Shown piece by piece: positions 1-6,809 of a stretch of 50,778 bases of DNA; position 1 is the first letter of the stretch, and the number at the start of each line of letters is the position of its first letter. The notes under the pieces are model-generated. The model made no database searches. It saw nothing but the letters and a program-made list of their open reading frames with translations, and was not told the DNA's origin. Source of the DNA: Streptomyces sp. MspMP-M5 (GTDB taxonomy: Bacteria > Actinomycetota > Actinomycetes > Streptomycetales > Streptomycetaceae); the NCBI RefSeq assembly GCF_000373585.1, contig NZ_KB891896.1, positions 1 to 50,778 of the forward strand, written 5' to 3'. The translations under genes were made by a program, and so were the position numbers.

Positions 1-434
1 CCCCCTGCCCCTCCGACCCGTCCCCTCCCGTGGGTTGGGTGGAAGCCAGGCACGTTGGGGCGCGCGTCCGGTGGGCCCCTGTGGACTCTGGGCTGATGGG
101 TGACCGTCAACTAACGGACGACCGGCAGGGGACCACTGAGGTCAGCCCCCACTCACCGTCTTCATAACCCCCAACGGGAGGGGGCGGGCCGGAGGGGGTG
201 GTGTGCCGGACGTAAAGCGAAGCAGTCCGGCACACCACCCCCTCCGGCCCGTCACCGCACCCAACAGCCCCGCGCAGCGGACAACGCCCGCCGCCAGGCG
301 ACACGGCGCCGCACCCGACAACGTGGGAAGCCAGCCAAGCGCAGCGGACCGGCGCAAAAGCAGCGGCGAACCCCTACGACGGAAACGCCGGCTACGTGGG
401 GCGCACCCCGCCGGAGGCGATAGCGTGACACGCC
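1..434. other. Noncoding region upstream of the LemA-like gene
   Basis: No convincing gene is visible. The long plus-strand reading frame that runs through here into pdxS is a G+C artefact with low-complexity Arg/Gly/Ala composition. The stretch contains a very long perfect hairpin near its middle and small recurring words (ggaagccag near 41 and 329; gcagcgg three times between about 275 and 367). These suggest a structured intergenic element rather than a coding sequence. The end of the preceding gene is not identifiable inside the window. Confidence 0.6.
183..253. repeat. Long perfect inverted repeat / hairpin
   Basis: Bases 185-211 and 225-251 are exact reverse complements (27 bp), with a 13-base loop at 212-224. 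The stem can be extended by a G-U and a G-C pair to 183/253. It is much longer than ordinary Streptomyces terminators and has no T-run on either side. It could be a bidirectional factor-independent terminator for the gene left of the window, or a copy of a dispersed palindromic element. The sequence alone does not decide. Confidence 0.75.
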
Positions 435-980
435 GTGACCACGTTTATCTGGATCGCCGCCGCGATCATCCTCATCGGCGTCTACCTGAGCTGGACGGCC
501 GGCCGGCTCGACCGTCTGCACGCGCGGATCGACGCCGCGCGGGCGGCGCTGGACGCGCAGTTGTTGCGGCGGGCCTCGGTGGCGCAGGAGGTGGGGACCT
601 CCGGGGTGCTCGATCCGGCGGCGTCGATCGTGCTCTACCAGGCCGCGCACGAGGCCCGGCAGGCGGAGGAGGAGCATCGGGAGGTCGCGGAGAGCGAGCT
701 GAGCCAAGCGCTGCGGGCCGTCTTCGAGGACGAGGGGCAGCTGGAGGCGGTGCGGGAGGCGCCGGGCGGGGAGCGTACGGTCGTGGAGCTGACGGCGGCG
801 GTGCGCCGGGTGCCGATGGCGCGCCGGTTCCACAACGACGCCGTACGGGCCGCGCGGGCGGTGCGCCGCCATCGGTTGGTGCGCTATCTGCGGCTGGCGG
901 GGCACGCGCCGTTCCCGATGGCGTTCGAGATGGACGACGAGCCGCCGGCCGTCCTGGACGACCGCTCGGGGGGAAACTGA
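435..980 (+). CDS. LemA-like membrane-anchored coiled-coil protein
   Basis: A 181-residue protein with one N-terminal membrane segment (about residues 3-20), followed directly by a helical coiled-coil stretch (LDRLHARIDAARAALDAQLL) of the kind seen in LemA-family proteins. The charged cytoplasmic remainder has no catalytic motif. The function is not known; LemA proteins are bacterial membrane proteins with an N-out topology. The GTG at 435 is the first possible start because an in-frame TGA lies at 426-428. The GGAGG at 413-417 is rather far upstream, so initiation may be weak. The gene lies upstream of pdxS on the same strand, separated by about 146 bases, and is probably a separate unit. 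Confidence 0.82.
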   Translation: MTTFIWIAAAIILIGVYLSWTAGRLDRLHARIDAARAALDAQLLRRASVAQEVGTSGVLDPAASIVLYQAAHEARQAEEEHREVAESELSQALRAVFEDEGQLEAVREAPGGERTVVELTAAVRRVPMARRFHNDAVRAARAVRRHRLVRYLRLAGHAPFPMAFEMDDEPPAVLDDRSGGN

Positions 981-1039
981 GCGACCACGGGGCGGAATCG
1001 GAACATCCGGATCCCGAGACGGCAGAGGTCGCAAGCCAC

Positions 1040-1058
1040 TGGCCTCTAATTGGCCCTT
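1040..1058 (+). promoter_or_regulatory. Direct repeat upstream of pdxS, possible MocR/PdxR-type site
   Basis: Two near-identical octamers, TGGCCTCT (1040-1047) and TGGCCCTT (1051-1058), are spaced 11 bases apart in the A+T-richer part of the 146-base gap before pdxS. MocR/GntR-type PdxR regulators control PLP synthesis genes in several Gram-positive bacteria through direct repeats containing TGG-CTA-like words, so this is a candidate operator. The match to any published consensus is only partial, and I see no regulator gene nearby. Confidence 0.25.
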
Positions 1059-1126
1059 TTCGCGGGGCACCTGCCAACGGTTGTGTGGGCGCCGAAGCGC
1101 AACCACCCGCACTGAGTGAGGTCAAC

Positions 1127-2038
1127 GTGTCCAGCACGCCCACCACGCCCCAGACCCCCGAGACCGGAACCGCGCGCGTCAAGCGCGGCATGGCCGAGCA
1201 GCTCAAGGGCGGCGTGATCATGGACGTCGTCACGCCGGAAGAGGCGAAGATCGCCGAGGACGCCGGTGCCGTCGCCGTCATGGCCCTGGAGCGGGTCCCG
1301 GCCGACATCCGCAAGGACGGCGGCGTGGCCCGGATGTCCGACCCGGACATGATCGACGGCATCATCAACGCCGTCTCCATCCCGGTCATGGCGAAGTCCC
1401 GGATCGGTCACTTCGTCGAGGCGCAGGTGCTCCAGTCGCTCGGCGTCGACTACATCGACGAGTCCGAGGTCCTCACCCCGGCCGACGAGGTCAACCACTC
1501 CGACAAGTGGGCCTTCACCACCCCGTTCGTCTGTGGTGCCACCAACCTGGGCGAGGCCCTGCGCCGGATAGCCGAGGGCGCCGCGATGATCCGCTCCAAG
1601 GGCGAAGCGGGCACCGGCAACGTCGTCGAGGCGGTCCGCCACCTGCGCCAGATCAAGGGCGAGATCGCCAAGCTGCGCGGCTGCGACCACAACGAGCTGT
1701 TCGCCGCCGCCAAGGAGCTGCGCGCCCCGTACGAGCTGGTCAAGGAGGTCGCCGAGCTGGGCAAGCTGCCCGTCGTGCTGTTCTCCGCCGGTGGTGTGGC
1801 CACCCCGGCCGACGCCGCGCTGATGCGCCAGCTCGGCGCCGAGGGCGTCTTCGTCGGCTCCGGCATCTTCAAGTCCGGCGACCCGGCCAAGCGCGCCGCC
1901 GCGATCGTGAAGGCCACCACCTTCTACGACGACCCGAAGGTCATCGCGGACGTCTCCCGCAACCTGGGCGAGGCCATGGTCGGCATCAACTGCGACACCC
2001 TCCCCGAGGCCGAGCGCTACGCCAACCGCGGCTGGTAA
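1127..2038 (+). CDS. pdxS: Pyridoxal 5'-phosphate synthase subunit PdxS
   Basis: A 303-residue (beta/alpha)8-barrel lyase that makes PLP from ribose 5-phosphate, glyceraldehyde 3-phosphate and ammonia supplied by PdxT. Visible active-site features are GGVIMDVV with Asp33, the MAKSRIGH motif with Schiff-base Lys90, and the second lysine in RSKGEAGTG, Lys158. The 68-residue spacing between the two lysines equals that of the Bacillus enzyme (Lys81/Lys149). The phosphate-binding GGVATPADAA and FVGSGIF segments are intact. The start is GTG 1127 behind GAGTGAGG; the open frame upstream of this is not coding. pdxT follows after 14 bases, so the two are co-transcribed and presumably assemble into the 12+12 PdxST complex. 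Confidence 0.97.
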   Translation: MSSTPTTPQTPETGTARVKRGMAEQLKGGVIMDVVTPEEAKIAEDAGAVAVMALERVPADIRKDGGVARMSDPDMIDGIINAVSIPVMAKSRIGHFVEAQVLQSLGVDYIDESEVLTPADEVNHSDKWAFTTPFVCGATNLGEALRRIAEGAAMIRSKGEAGTGNVVEAVRHLRQIKGEIAKLRGCDHNELFAAAKELRAPYELVKEVAELGKLPVVLFSAGGVATPADAALMRQLGAEGVFVGSGIFKSGDPAKRAAAIVKATTFYDDPKVIADVSRNLGEAMVGINCDTLPEAERYANRGW

Positions 2039-2052
2039 GGACGCAGAAACTG

Positions 2053-2646
2053 ATGAGCACCACTCCCACCATCGGTGTGCTGGCGCTCCAGGGCGACGTC
2101 CGCGAGCACCTCAGGGCGCTCGCGGACGCCGGCGCCCGGACGCTCCCGGTGCGCCGTCCCGAGGAGCTCGCCGAGGTCGACGGCCTGGTGATACCGGGCG
2201 GCGAGTCCACCACCATGTCCAAGCTGGCGGTCGCGTTCGGCATGCTGGAGCCGCTGCGCGCGTTCGTCCGGGCCGGCCGGCCGGTCTACGGCACCTGCGC
2301 CGGCATGATCATGGTCGCGGACAAGCTGCTGGACGCCCGGGAGGACCAGGAGACGCTCGGCGGCATCGACATGATCGTGCGCCGCAACGCCTTCGGGCGG
2401 CAGAACGAGTCCTTCGAAGCGGCCGTCGAGGTCGCCGGGATCGACGGCGGGCCGGTGGAGGGCGTCTTCATCCGGGCCCCGTGGGTCGAGTCGGTCGGCG
2501 CCTGCGCGGACGTCCTGGCGACGTACGGTGGACATACGGTGGCCGTGCGGCAGGGTAACGTCCTGGCCACGTCGTTCCACCCGGAACTCACCGGCGACCA
2601 CCGCATCCACGCGTTCTTCGTGGACATGGTGCGTGCGGCGGCCTGA
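2053..2646 (+). CDS. pdxT: Pyridoxal 5'-phosphate synthase glutaminase subunit PdxT
   Basis: A 197-residue class I glutamine amidotransferase that hydrolyses glutamine and channels ammonia to PdxS. The N-terminal IGVLALQGDVREH and the VIPGGEST oxyanion region are present. The triad reads as Cys82 in GTCAGM and His176/Glu178 in SFHPE. Length is normal for the family. The ATG at 2053 lies 14 bases after the pdxS stop, with an A/G-rich GGACGCAGAAAC upstream. There are no missing residues or frameshifts. It is followed by yebC after a 63-base gap. Confidence 0.97.
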   Translation: MSTTPTIGVLALQGDVREHLRALADAGARTLPVRRPEELAEVDGLVIPGGESTTMSKLAVAFGMLEPLRAFVRAGRPVYGTCAGMIMVADKLLDAREDQETLGGIDMIVRRNAFGRQNESFEAAVEVAGIDGGPVEGVFIRAPWVESVGACADVLATYGGHTVAVRQGNVLATSFHPELTGDHRIHAFFVDMVRAAA

Positions 2647-2709
2647 CGCTCTCCCGGTAGGATCTGGGGCGATCGTTTTCTGAATGGGTTACGCGAAGGA
2701 GACAGGCGG

Positions 2710-3462
2710 ATGTCCGGCCACTCTAAATGGGCTACGACGAAGCACAAGAAGGCCGTGATCGATGCCAAGCGCGGCAAGCTCTTCGCGAAGCTGATCAAGA
2801 ACATCGAGGTCGCGGCGCGGATGGGCGGCGTCGACCTCGAGGGCAACCCGACGCTCTACGACGCCGTCCAGAAGGCCAAGAAGCAGTCGGTCCCCAACAA
2901 GAACATCGACTCCGCGATCAAGCGCGGTGGCGGTCTCGAGGCCGGCGGCGCCGACTACGAGACGATCATGTACGAGGGCTACGGCCCCAACGGCGTCGCC
3001 GTCCTGATCGAGTGCCTCACCGACAACCGCAACCGCGCGGCCTCCGACGTCCGCGTCGCGATGACCCGCAACGGCGGCTCGATGGCCGACCCGGGCTCGG
3101 TGTCGTACCTCTTCAACCGCAAGGGCGTGGTGATCGTCCCCAAGGGCGAGCTGACCGAGGACGACGTCCTGGGCGCGGTCCTGGACGCCGGTGCCGAGGA
3201 GGTCAACGACCTCGGTGAGTCCTTCGAGGTGCTCAGCGAGGCCACCGACCTGGTCGCGGTGCGCACCGCGCTCCAGGAGGCCGGTATCGACTACGACTCG
3301 GCCGAGGCCAACTTCGTCCCGACCATGCAGGTCGAGCTGGAGGAAGAGGGCGCGCGCAAGATCTTCAAGCTGATCGACGCGCTGGAGGACAGCGACGACG
3401 TCCAGAACGTCTTCGCCAACTTCGACGTTTCCGACGACGTCATGGCCAAGGTCGACGCCTGA
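2710..3462 (+). CDS. yebC: YebC/PmpR family (TACO1-like) protein
   Basis: A 250-residue YebC-family protein beginning with the diagnostic MSGHSKWATTKHKKA and containing the family segments KKQSVPNKNID and YEGYGPNG. Family members act as DNA-binding transcriptional regulators, or in some bacteria and in mitochondria (TACO1) help ribosomes through difficult stretches such as polyproline. The sequence does not tell which applies here. The ATG at 2710 has a good AAGGAG (2696-2701). It sits between pdxT and ruvC, as in many bacteria where yebC precedes ruvC. Here a strong terminator and a separate damage promoter divide it from ruvC. Confidence 0.95.
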   Translation: MSGHSKWATTKHKKAVIDAKRGKLFAKLIKNIEVAARMGGVDLEGNPTLYDAVQKAKKQSVPNKNIDSAIKRGGGLEAGGADYETIMYEGYGPNGVAVLIECLTDNRNRAASDVRVAMTRNGGSMADPGSVSYLFNRKGVVIVPKGELTEDDVLGAVLDAGAEEVNDLGESFEVLSEATDLVAVRTALQEAGIDYDSAEANFVPTMQVELEEEGARKIFKLIDALEDSDDVQNVFANFDVSDDVMAKVDA

Positions 3463-3485
3463 CGGCCGCGGGCTTACCGGTCGTA

Positions 3486-3526
3486 CGACGGGCCGGCGGG
3501 GACACACCCCGCCGGCCCGTCGGTTT
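3486..3526 (+). terminator. Terminator after yebC
   Basis: A perfect 16-bp stem (3486-3501 with 3507-3522) closes a 5-base loop and is followed by GGTTT. The terminal T residues are shared with the first bases of the PafBC-type promoter box at 3525. Confidence 0.9.
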
Positions 3527-3547
3527 GTCAGTGGCAGCCACTAACCT
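3525..3547 (+). promoter_or_regulatory. PafBC-type (RecA-independent DNA-damage) promoter of ruvCAB
   Basis: The sequence is TTGTCAGTG (3525-3533), exactly 8 bases, then TAACCT (3542-3547). This matches the mycobacterial RecA-NDp consensus TTGTCRGTG-N8-TANNNT, now assigned to the WYL-domain activator PafBC. The predicted start is near 3554, giving a leader of about 44 bases to the ruvC ATG. The gene order (ruvC-ruvA-ruvB behind it) fits a DNA-damage promoter. No LexA-type palindrome is visible here. Confidence 0.88.
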
Positions 3548-3597
3548 GCAGGAACGTAAGGAACAGACGACCGAACGACGGCGAGGGGCGGGGCCCG

Positions 3598-4149
3598 ATG
3601 AAGGTGCTGGGGGTGGACCCGGGGCTGACGCGGTGCGGGGTCGGCGTGGTGGACGGGGTCGCGGGACGGCCGCTGACCATGGCCGGCGTCGGCGTGGTGC
3701 GCACGCCCGCGGACGCGGACATCGCGCACCGCCTGGTGCTGATCGAGCGCGGCATAGAGGAGTGGCTCGACACCCACCGCCCCGAGTACGTCGCCGTGGA
3801 GCGGGTCTTCAGCCAGCACAACGTCCGCACGGTCATGGGCACCGCCCAGGCCAGCGCGGTCGCCATGCTGTGCGCCGCCCGCCGCGGACTGCCGGTCGCA
3901 CTGCACACCCCCAGCGAGGTCAAGGCCGCGGTCACCGGCTCCGGCCGGGCCGACAAGGCGCAGGTCGGCGCCATGGTCACCCGCCTGCTGCGGCTCGCCG
4001 CGCCACCCAAGCCGGCCGACGCCGCCGACGCCCTGGCCCTGGCCATCTGCCACATCTGGCGCGCCCCCGCGGTCAACCGCCTCCAGCAGGCCCAGGCCGC
4101 GGCCCGCCGCACCCCCGTCCCCGCTCGCATGCTGAAGGGCTCCCGATGA
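3598..4149 (+). CDS. ruvC: Crossover junction endodeoxyribonuclease RuvC
   Basis: A 183-residue resolvase that nicks Holliday junctions symmetrically as a dimer, working with RuvAB. The RNase H-fold catalytic acids are all visible: Asp7 in GVDPGLTRCG, Glu68 in VAVERVF, and Asp141/Asp144 in PADAADALALAICH. The ATG at 3598 has GAGGGG (3583-3588) upstream. The stop overlaps the ruvA start (ATGA at 4146-4149), indicating translational coupling. It is the first gene of a three-gene recombination operon under a damage-type promoter. The C-terminal 30 residues are basic and probably disordered. Confidence 0.97.
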   Translation: MKVLGVDPGLTRCGVGVVDGVAGRPLTMAGVGVVRTPADADIAHRLVLIERGIEEWLDTHRPEYVAVERVFSQHNVRTVMGTAQASAVAMLCAARRGLPVALHTPSEVKAAVTGSGRADKAQVGAMVTRLLRLAAPPKPADAADALALAICHIWRAPAVNRLQQAQAAARRTPVPARMLKGSR

Positions 4150-4766
4150 TCGCCTTTGTCTCCGGCCCGGTCGCGGCCCTCGCACCGGACGCCGCCGTCG
4201 TCGAGGTCGGCGGTGTCGGCATCGCCGTGCAGTGCACGCCGAACACCCTCTCCGGCCTCCGCCTCGGCGAGCGCACCAAGCTCGCCACCTCCCTCGTCGT
4301 GCGCGAGGACTCCCTCACCCTCTACGGCTTCGCCGACGACGACGAGCGGCAGACCTTCGAGCTGCTGCAGACCGCCAGCGGCGTCGGCCCCCGACTCGCC
4401 CAGGCGATGCTCGCGGTGCACGCGCCGGACGCGCTGCGGCTCGCGGTGTCCACGGGGGACGAGAAGGCGCTGACGGCCGTGCCGGGCATCGGCAAGAAGG
4501 GCGCGCAGAAGCTGCTGCTGGAGCTCAAGGACCGGCTCGGCGCGCCGGTCGGCGGCGCCCGTCCGGCGGCCGGGGCCGCGGCGCCGGCCGGCTGGCGCGA
4601 TCAGCTGCAGGCCGCGCTGGTCGGCCTGGGCTATGCGGCGCGGGAGGCCGACGAGGCGGTCGCCGCGGTGGCGCCGCAGGCCGAGGCGGCGGCCGCCGAG
4701 GGCGGCACACCGCAGGTCCCGCAGCTGCTCAAGGCGGCCCTCAGGACCCTCAACCGGGCCCGATGA
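4146..4766 (+). CDS. ruvA: Holliday junction branch migration protein RuvA
   Basis: A 206-residue junction-binding subunit that recruits RuvB hexamers. Domain I (OB fold, MIAFVSGPV... to about residue 65) is followed by the helix-hairpin-helix pair (LLQTASGVGPRLAQAML and LTAVPGIGKKGAQKLLLELK). After an Ala/Pro/Gly-rich linker (about residues 132-150) comes the C-terminal RuvB-binding domain (LQAALVGLGYAAREADEAV). The start overlaps the ruvC stop by four bases. Nothing is missing relative to the family. Confidence 0.97.
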   Translation: MIAFVSGPVAALAPDAAVVEVGGVGIAVQCTPNTLSGLRLGERTKLATSLVVREDSLTLYGFADDDERQTFELLQTASGVGPRLAQAMLAVHAPDALRLAVSTGDEKALTAVPGIGKKGAQKLLLELKDRLGAPVGGARPAAGAAAPAGWRDQLQAALVGLGYAAREADEAVAAVAPQAEAAAAEGGTPQVPQLLKAALRTLNRAR

Positions 4767-4842
4767 CCGGCGCGCCCCGGCGCACCCGACCGTACGACCA
4801 CGCAGGCGGCCCGGCCGCCCCGACCCCGCGAGGCAATCCGCA

Positions 4843-5931
4843 GTGAACTGGGACGACACCGCACCGTCCGCCGCCGACGAGACCGCCGGCGCCCCGGCTG
4901 ACCGGCTGGTGGCGGCCGACGCCGATGGCGAGGAGAACGCCGTCGAGGCCGCGCTGCGGCCCAAGGACCTGGACGAGTTCGTCGGCCAGGAGCGGGTCCG
5001 CGAGCAGCTCGACCTGGTGCTGAAGGCCGCCCGGGCCCGCGGCGCCACCGCCGACCACGTCCTGCTGTCCGGGGCGCCCGGGCTCGGCAAGACCACCCTC
5101 TCCATGATCATCGCGGCGGAGATGGGCGCCCCGATCCGGATCACCTCCGGCCCCGCCATCCAGCACGCCGGCGATCTGGCGGCGATCCTCTCCTCCCTCC
5201 ATGAGGGCGAGGTCCTCTTCCTCGACGAGATCCACCGGATGTCCCGGCCCGCCGAGGAGATGCTCTACATGGCGATGGAGGACTTCCGCGTCGACGTGAT
5301 CGTCGGCAAGGGCCCGGGCGCCACCGCGATCCCGCTGGAGCTCCCGCCGTTCACGCTGGTCGGGGCCACGACCCGGGCGGGCCTGCTGCCGCCGCCGCTG
5401 CGCGACCGGTTCGGCTTCACCGGCCACATGGAGTTCTACGCCCCTGCCGAGCTCCAGCGCGTCATCCACCGCTCCGCCGGCCTGCTCGACGTGGAGATAG
5501 AGCCCGACGGCGCCGCCGAGATCGCCGGCCGCTCCCGTGGCACGCCCCGGATCGCCAACCGTCTGCTGCGCCGGGTCCGCGACTACGCCCAGGTCAAGGC
5601 CGACGGCGTGATCACCCGCGAGATCGCCGCGCAGGCCCTGGGGGTCTACGAGGTCGACGCCCGCGGCCTGGACCGGCTCGACCGCGCGGTGCTCACCGCC
5701 CTGCTCAAGCTGTTCGGCGGCGGCCCGGTGGGGCTGTCCACCCTCGCGGTCGCGGTGGGGGAGGAGCGTGAGACGGTCGAGGAGGTCGCCGAGCCGTTCC
5801 TGGTGCGGGAGGGCCTGCTGGCCCGGACGCCGCGCGGCCGGATCGCGACGCCGGCGGCCTGGGCGCACATGGGGATGGTGCCGCCGCAGGCGGCGGGCGG
5901 AGGCGGCCAGCCCGGCCTGTTCGAGACCTGA
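4843..5931 (+). CDS. ruvB: Holliday junction branch migration helicase RuvB
   Basis: A 362-residue AAA+ motor that drives branch migration with RuvA. The conserved core begins at AVEAALRPKDLDEFVGQE. Walker A is GAPGLGKT (residues 77-84), Walker B is LFLDEIHR, sensor 1 is GATTR and the arginine finger is in LRDRFGF. The C-terminal winged helix contains DRAVLTALLKLFGGGPVG. GTG 4843 is chosen because it gives the NWDD start seen in other Streptomyces RuvB proteins and has GCGAGG at 4828-4833. An ATG overlapping the ruvA stop (4763) is in another frame. The gap to ruvA is 76 bases. Confidence 0.96.
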   Translation: MNWDDTAPSAADETAGAPADRLVAADADGEENAVEAALRPKDLDEFVGQERVREQLDLVLKAARARGATADHVLLSGAPGLGKTTLSMIIAAEMGAPIRITSGPAIQHAGDLAAILSSLHEGEVLFLDEIHRMSRPAEEMLYMAMEDFRVDVIVGKGPGATAIPLELPPFTLVGATTRAGLLPPPLRDRFGFTGHMEFYAPAELQRVIHRSAGLLDVEIEPDGAAEIAGRSRGTPRIANRLLRRVRDYAQVKADGVITREIAAQALGVYEVDARGLDRLDRAVLTALLKLFGGGPVGLSTLAVAVGEERETVEEVAEPFLVREGLLARTPRGRIATPAAWAHMGMVPPQAAGGGGQPGLFET

Positions 5932-5978
5932 CGGCGCGGAGACTCGCCCGGTCAGGAACTGCGGTGCGATGCTGGGCG

Positions 5979-6008
5979 TTGTTCCTGTGGTGCGGACTCG
6001 CTTAGACT
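5979..6008 (+). promoter_or_regulatory. Promoter upstream of yajC
   Basis: TTGTTC (5979-5984), an 18-base spacer and TAGACT (6003-6008) form a vegetative-type promoter. The expected transcription start is at or next to the A of an ATG at 6015, which is in frame with yajC. The promoter could therefore make a leaderless message encoding an extended YajC. Confidence 0.65.
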
Positions 6009-6095
6009 CCGCCGATGCCGTCCGTAGGGCCGGCATACCCACCCCCGCTATACGAGACCGCCGACAGCAGCGGTCGTGCGAAGGATTTCCGTCCC

Positions 6096-6656
6096 GTGCC
6101 CAATATCGTGACTCTCCTCCCCTTCATCGTCCTCATCGGGGCCATGTTCCTGATGACGCGGTCCGCCAAGAAGAAGCAGCAGGCGGCCCAGCAGATGCGC
6201 AATGAGATGCAGCCCGGCACCGGCGTCCGGACGATCGGCGGCATGTACGCCACCGTGAAGGAAATCCACGAGGACACCGTCCTCCTGGAGGTCGCTCCCG
6301 GTGTGCACGCCATCTACGCCAAGAACGCCATCGGCGCGGTGCTCGCGGACGAGGAGTACAACCGCATTCTGGACGGTGCCGACCCGGTCGTCGCCGAGGA
6401 GCGCCCGGTCGTTCCGGACGACGTCTCGTCGCTGACCGGTGAAGGTGCCGACAAAGCCACCGAAAAGGGTGACAAGGCCGGCAAGATCGACCTGGGCAAG
6501 GCCGAGGGCGGCGAGGGCGCCGAGCCCGCCGCCGAGAAGGCCGACCAGGCCGACAAGGCCGAGGACGACCAGGCCGGCAAGGCCGACGAGCCGGCGGCCG
6601 ACGAGGCCGAGGCCGCCAAGGACGGCAAGAAGACCGGCGACGCCGACGCGAAGTAG
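6096..6656 (+). CDS. yajC: Preprotein translocase subunit YajC
   Basis: A 186-residue single-pass membrane protein of the SecDF-YajC accessory complex. The membrane segment is at about residues 3-20 (NIVTLLPFIVLIGAMFLMT), followed by the basic RSAKKKQQAAQQMRNEMQPG and the YajC core GVRTIGGMYATVKEI. The C-terminal half is an acidic/Lys/Ala-rich disordered tail (roughly residues 110-186), much longer than in enterobacteria. GTG 6096 with AAGGA (6081-6085) matches the family start. An in-frame ATG at 6015 lies exactly where transcription should begin and would add 27 residues. Start choice is therefore uncertain, identity is not. Confidence 0.92.
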   Translation: MPNIVTLLPFIVLIGAMFLMTRSAKKKQQAAQQMRNEMQPGTGVRTIGGMYATVKEIHEDTVLLEVAPGVHAIYAKNAIGAVLADEEYNRILDGADPVVAEERPVVPDDVSSLTGEGADKATEKGDKAGKIDLGKAEGGEGAEPAAEKADQADKAEDDQAGKADEPAADEAEAAKDGKKTGDADAK

Positions 6657-6670
6657 TCCGTTCCGTAGTA

Positions 6671-6725
6671 GGGACCGCGGCACGCCCCCGATCGGGCGCA
6701 CCGCGGTTCCCGGACGGTCTAGGCT
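6671..6725 (+). promoter_or_regulatory. Hairpin and -10 element between yajC and secD
   Basis: Bases 6671-6680 pair with 6701-6711 (one bulged base), with an inner GCCC/GGGC. The hairpin is followed by TAGGCT (6720-6725), a good -10 hexamer without a clear -35. This suggests partial termination after yajC and a second start for secDF. Confidence 0.45.
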
Positions 6726-6809
6726 CCGGCGGGGGCACGTCCCCACAAGACTTCGTGGCCGCTCGGCAGACATCCCAGGCCGAGGGGTTGGACAGGGAGA
6801 AACGACAAG

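Noticed and set aside
203..1126. Open frame continuing 5' of pdxS, which would give a 611-residue protein
   Set aside because: The extension is Arg/Gly/Ala low-complexity, overlaps the LemA-like gene in another frame and lacks a ribosome binding site; the family start is GTG 1127.
3011..3027. CACCGACAA, a PafBC-like box on the minus strand inside yebC
   Set aside because: The position of the -10 (after 8 bases) reads GATCAG, not TANNNT, and it points into coding sequence with no gene to drive.
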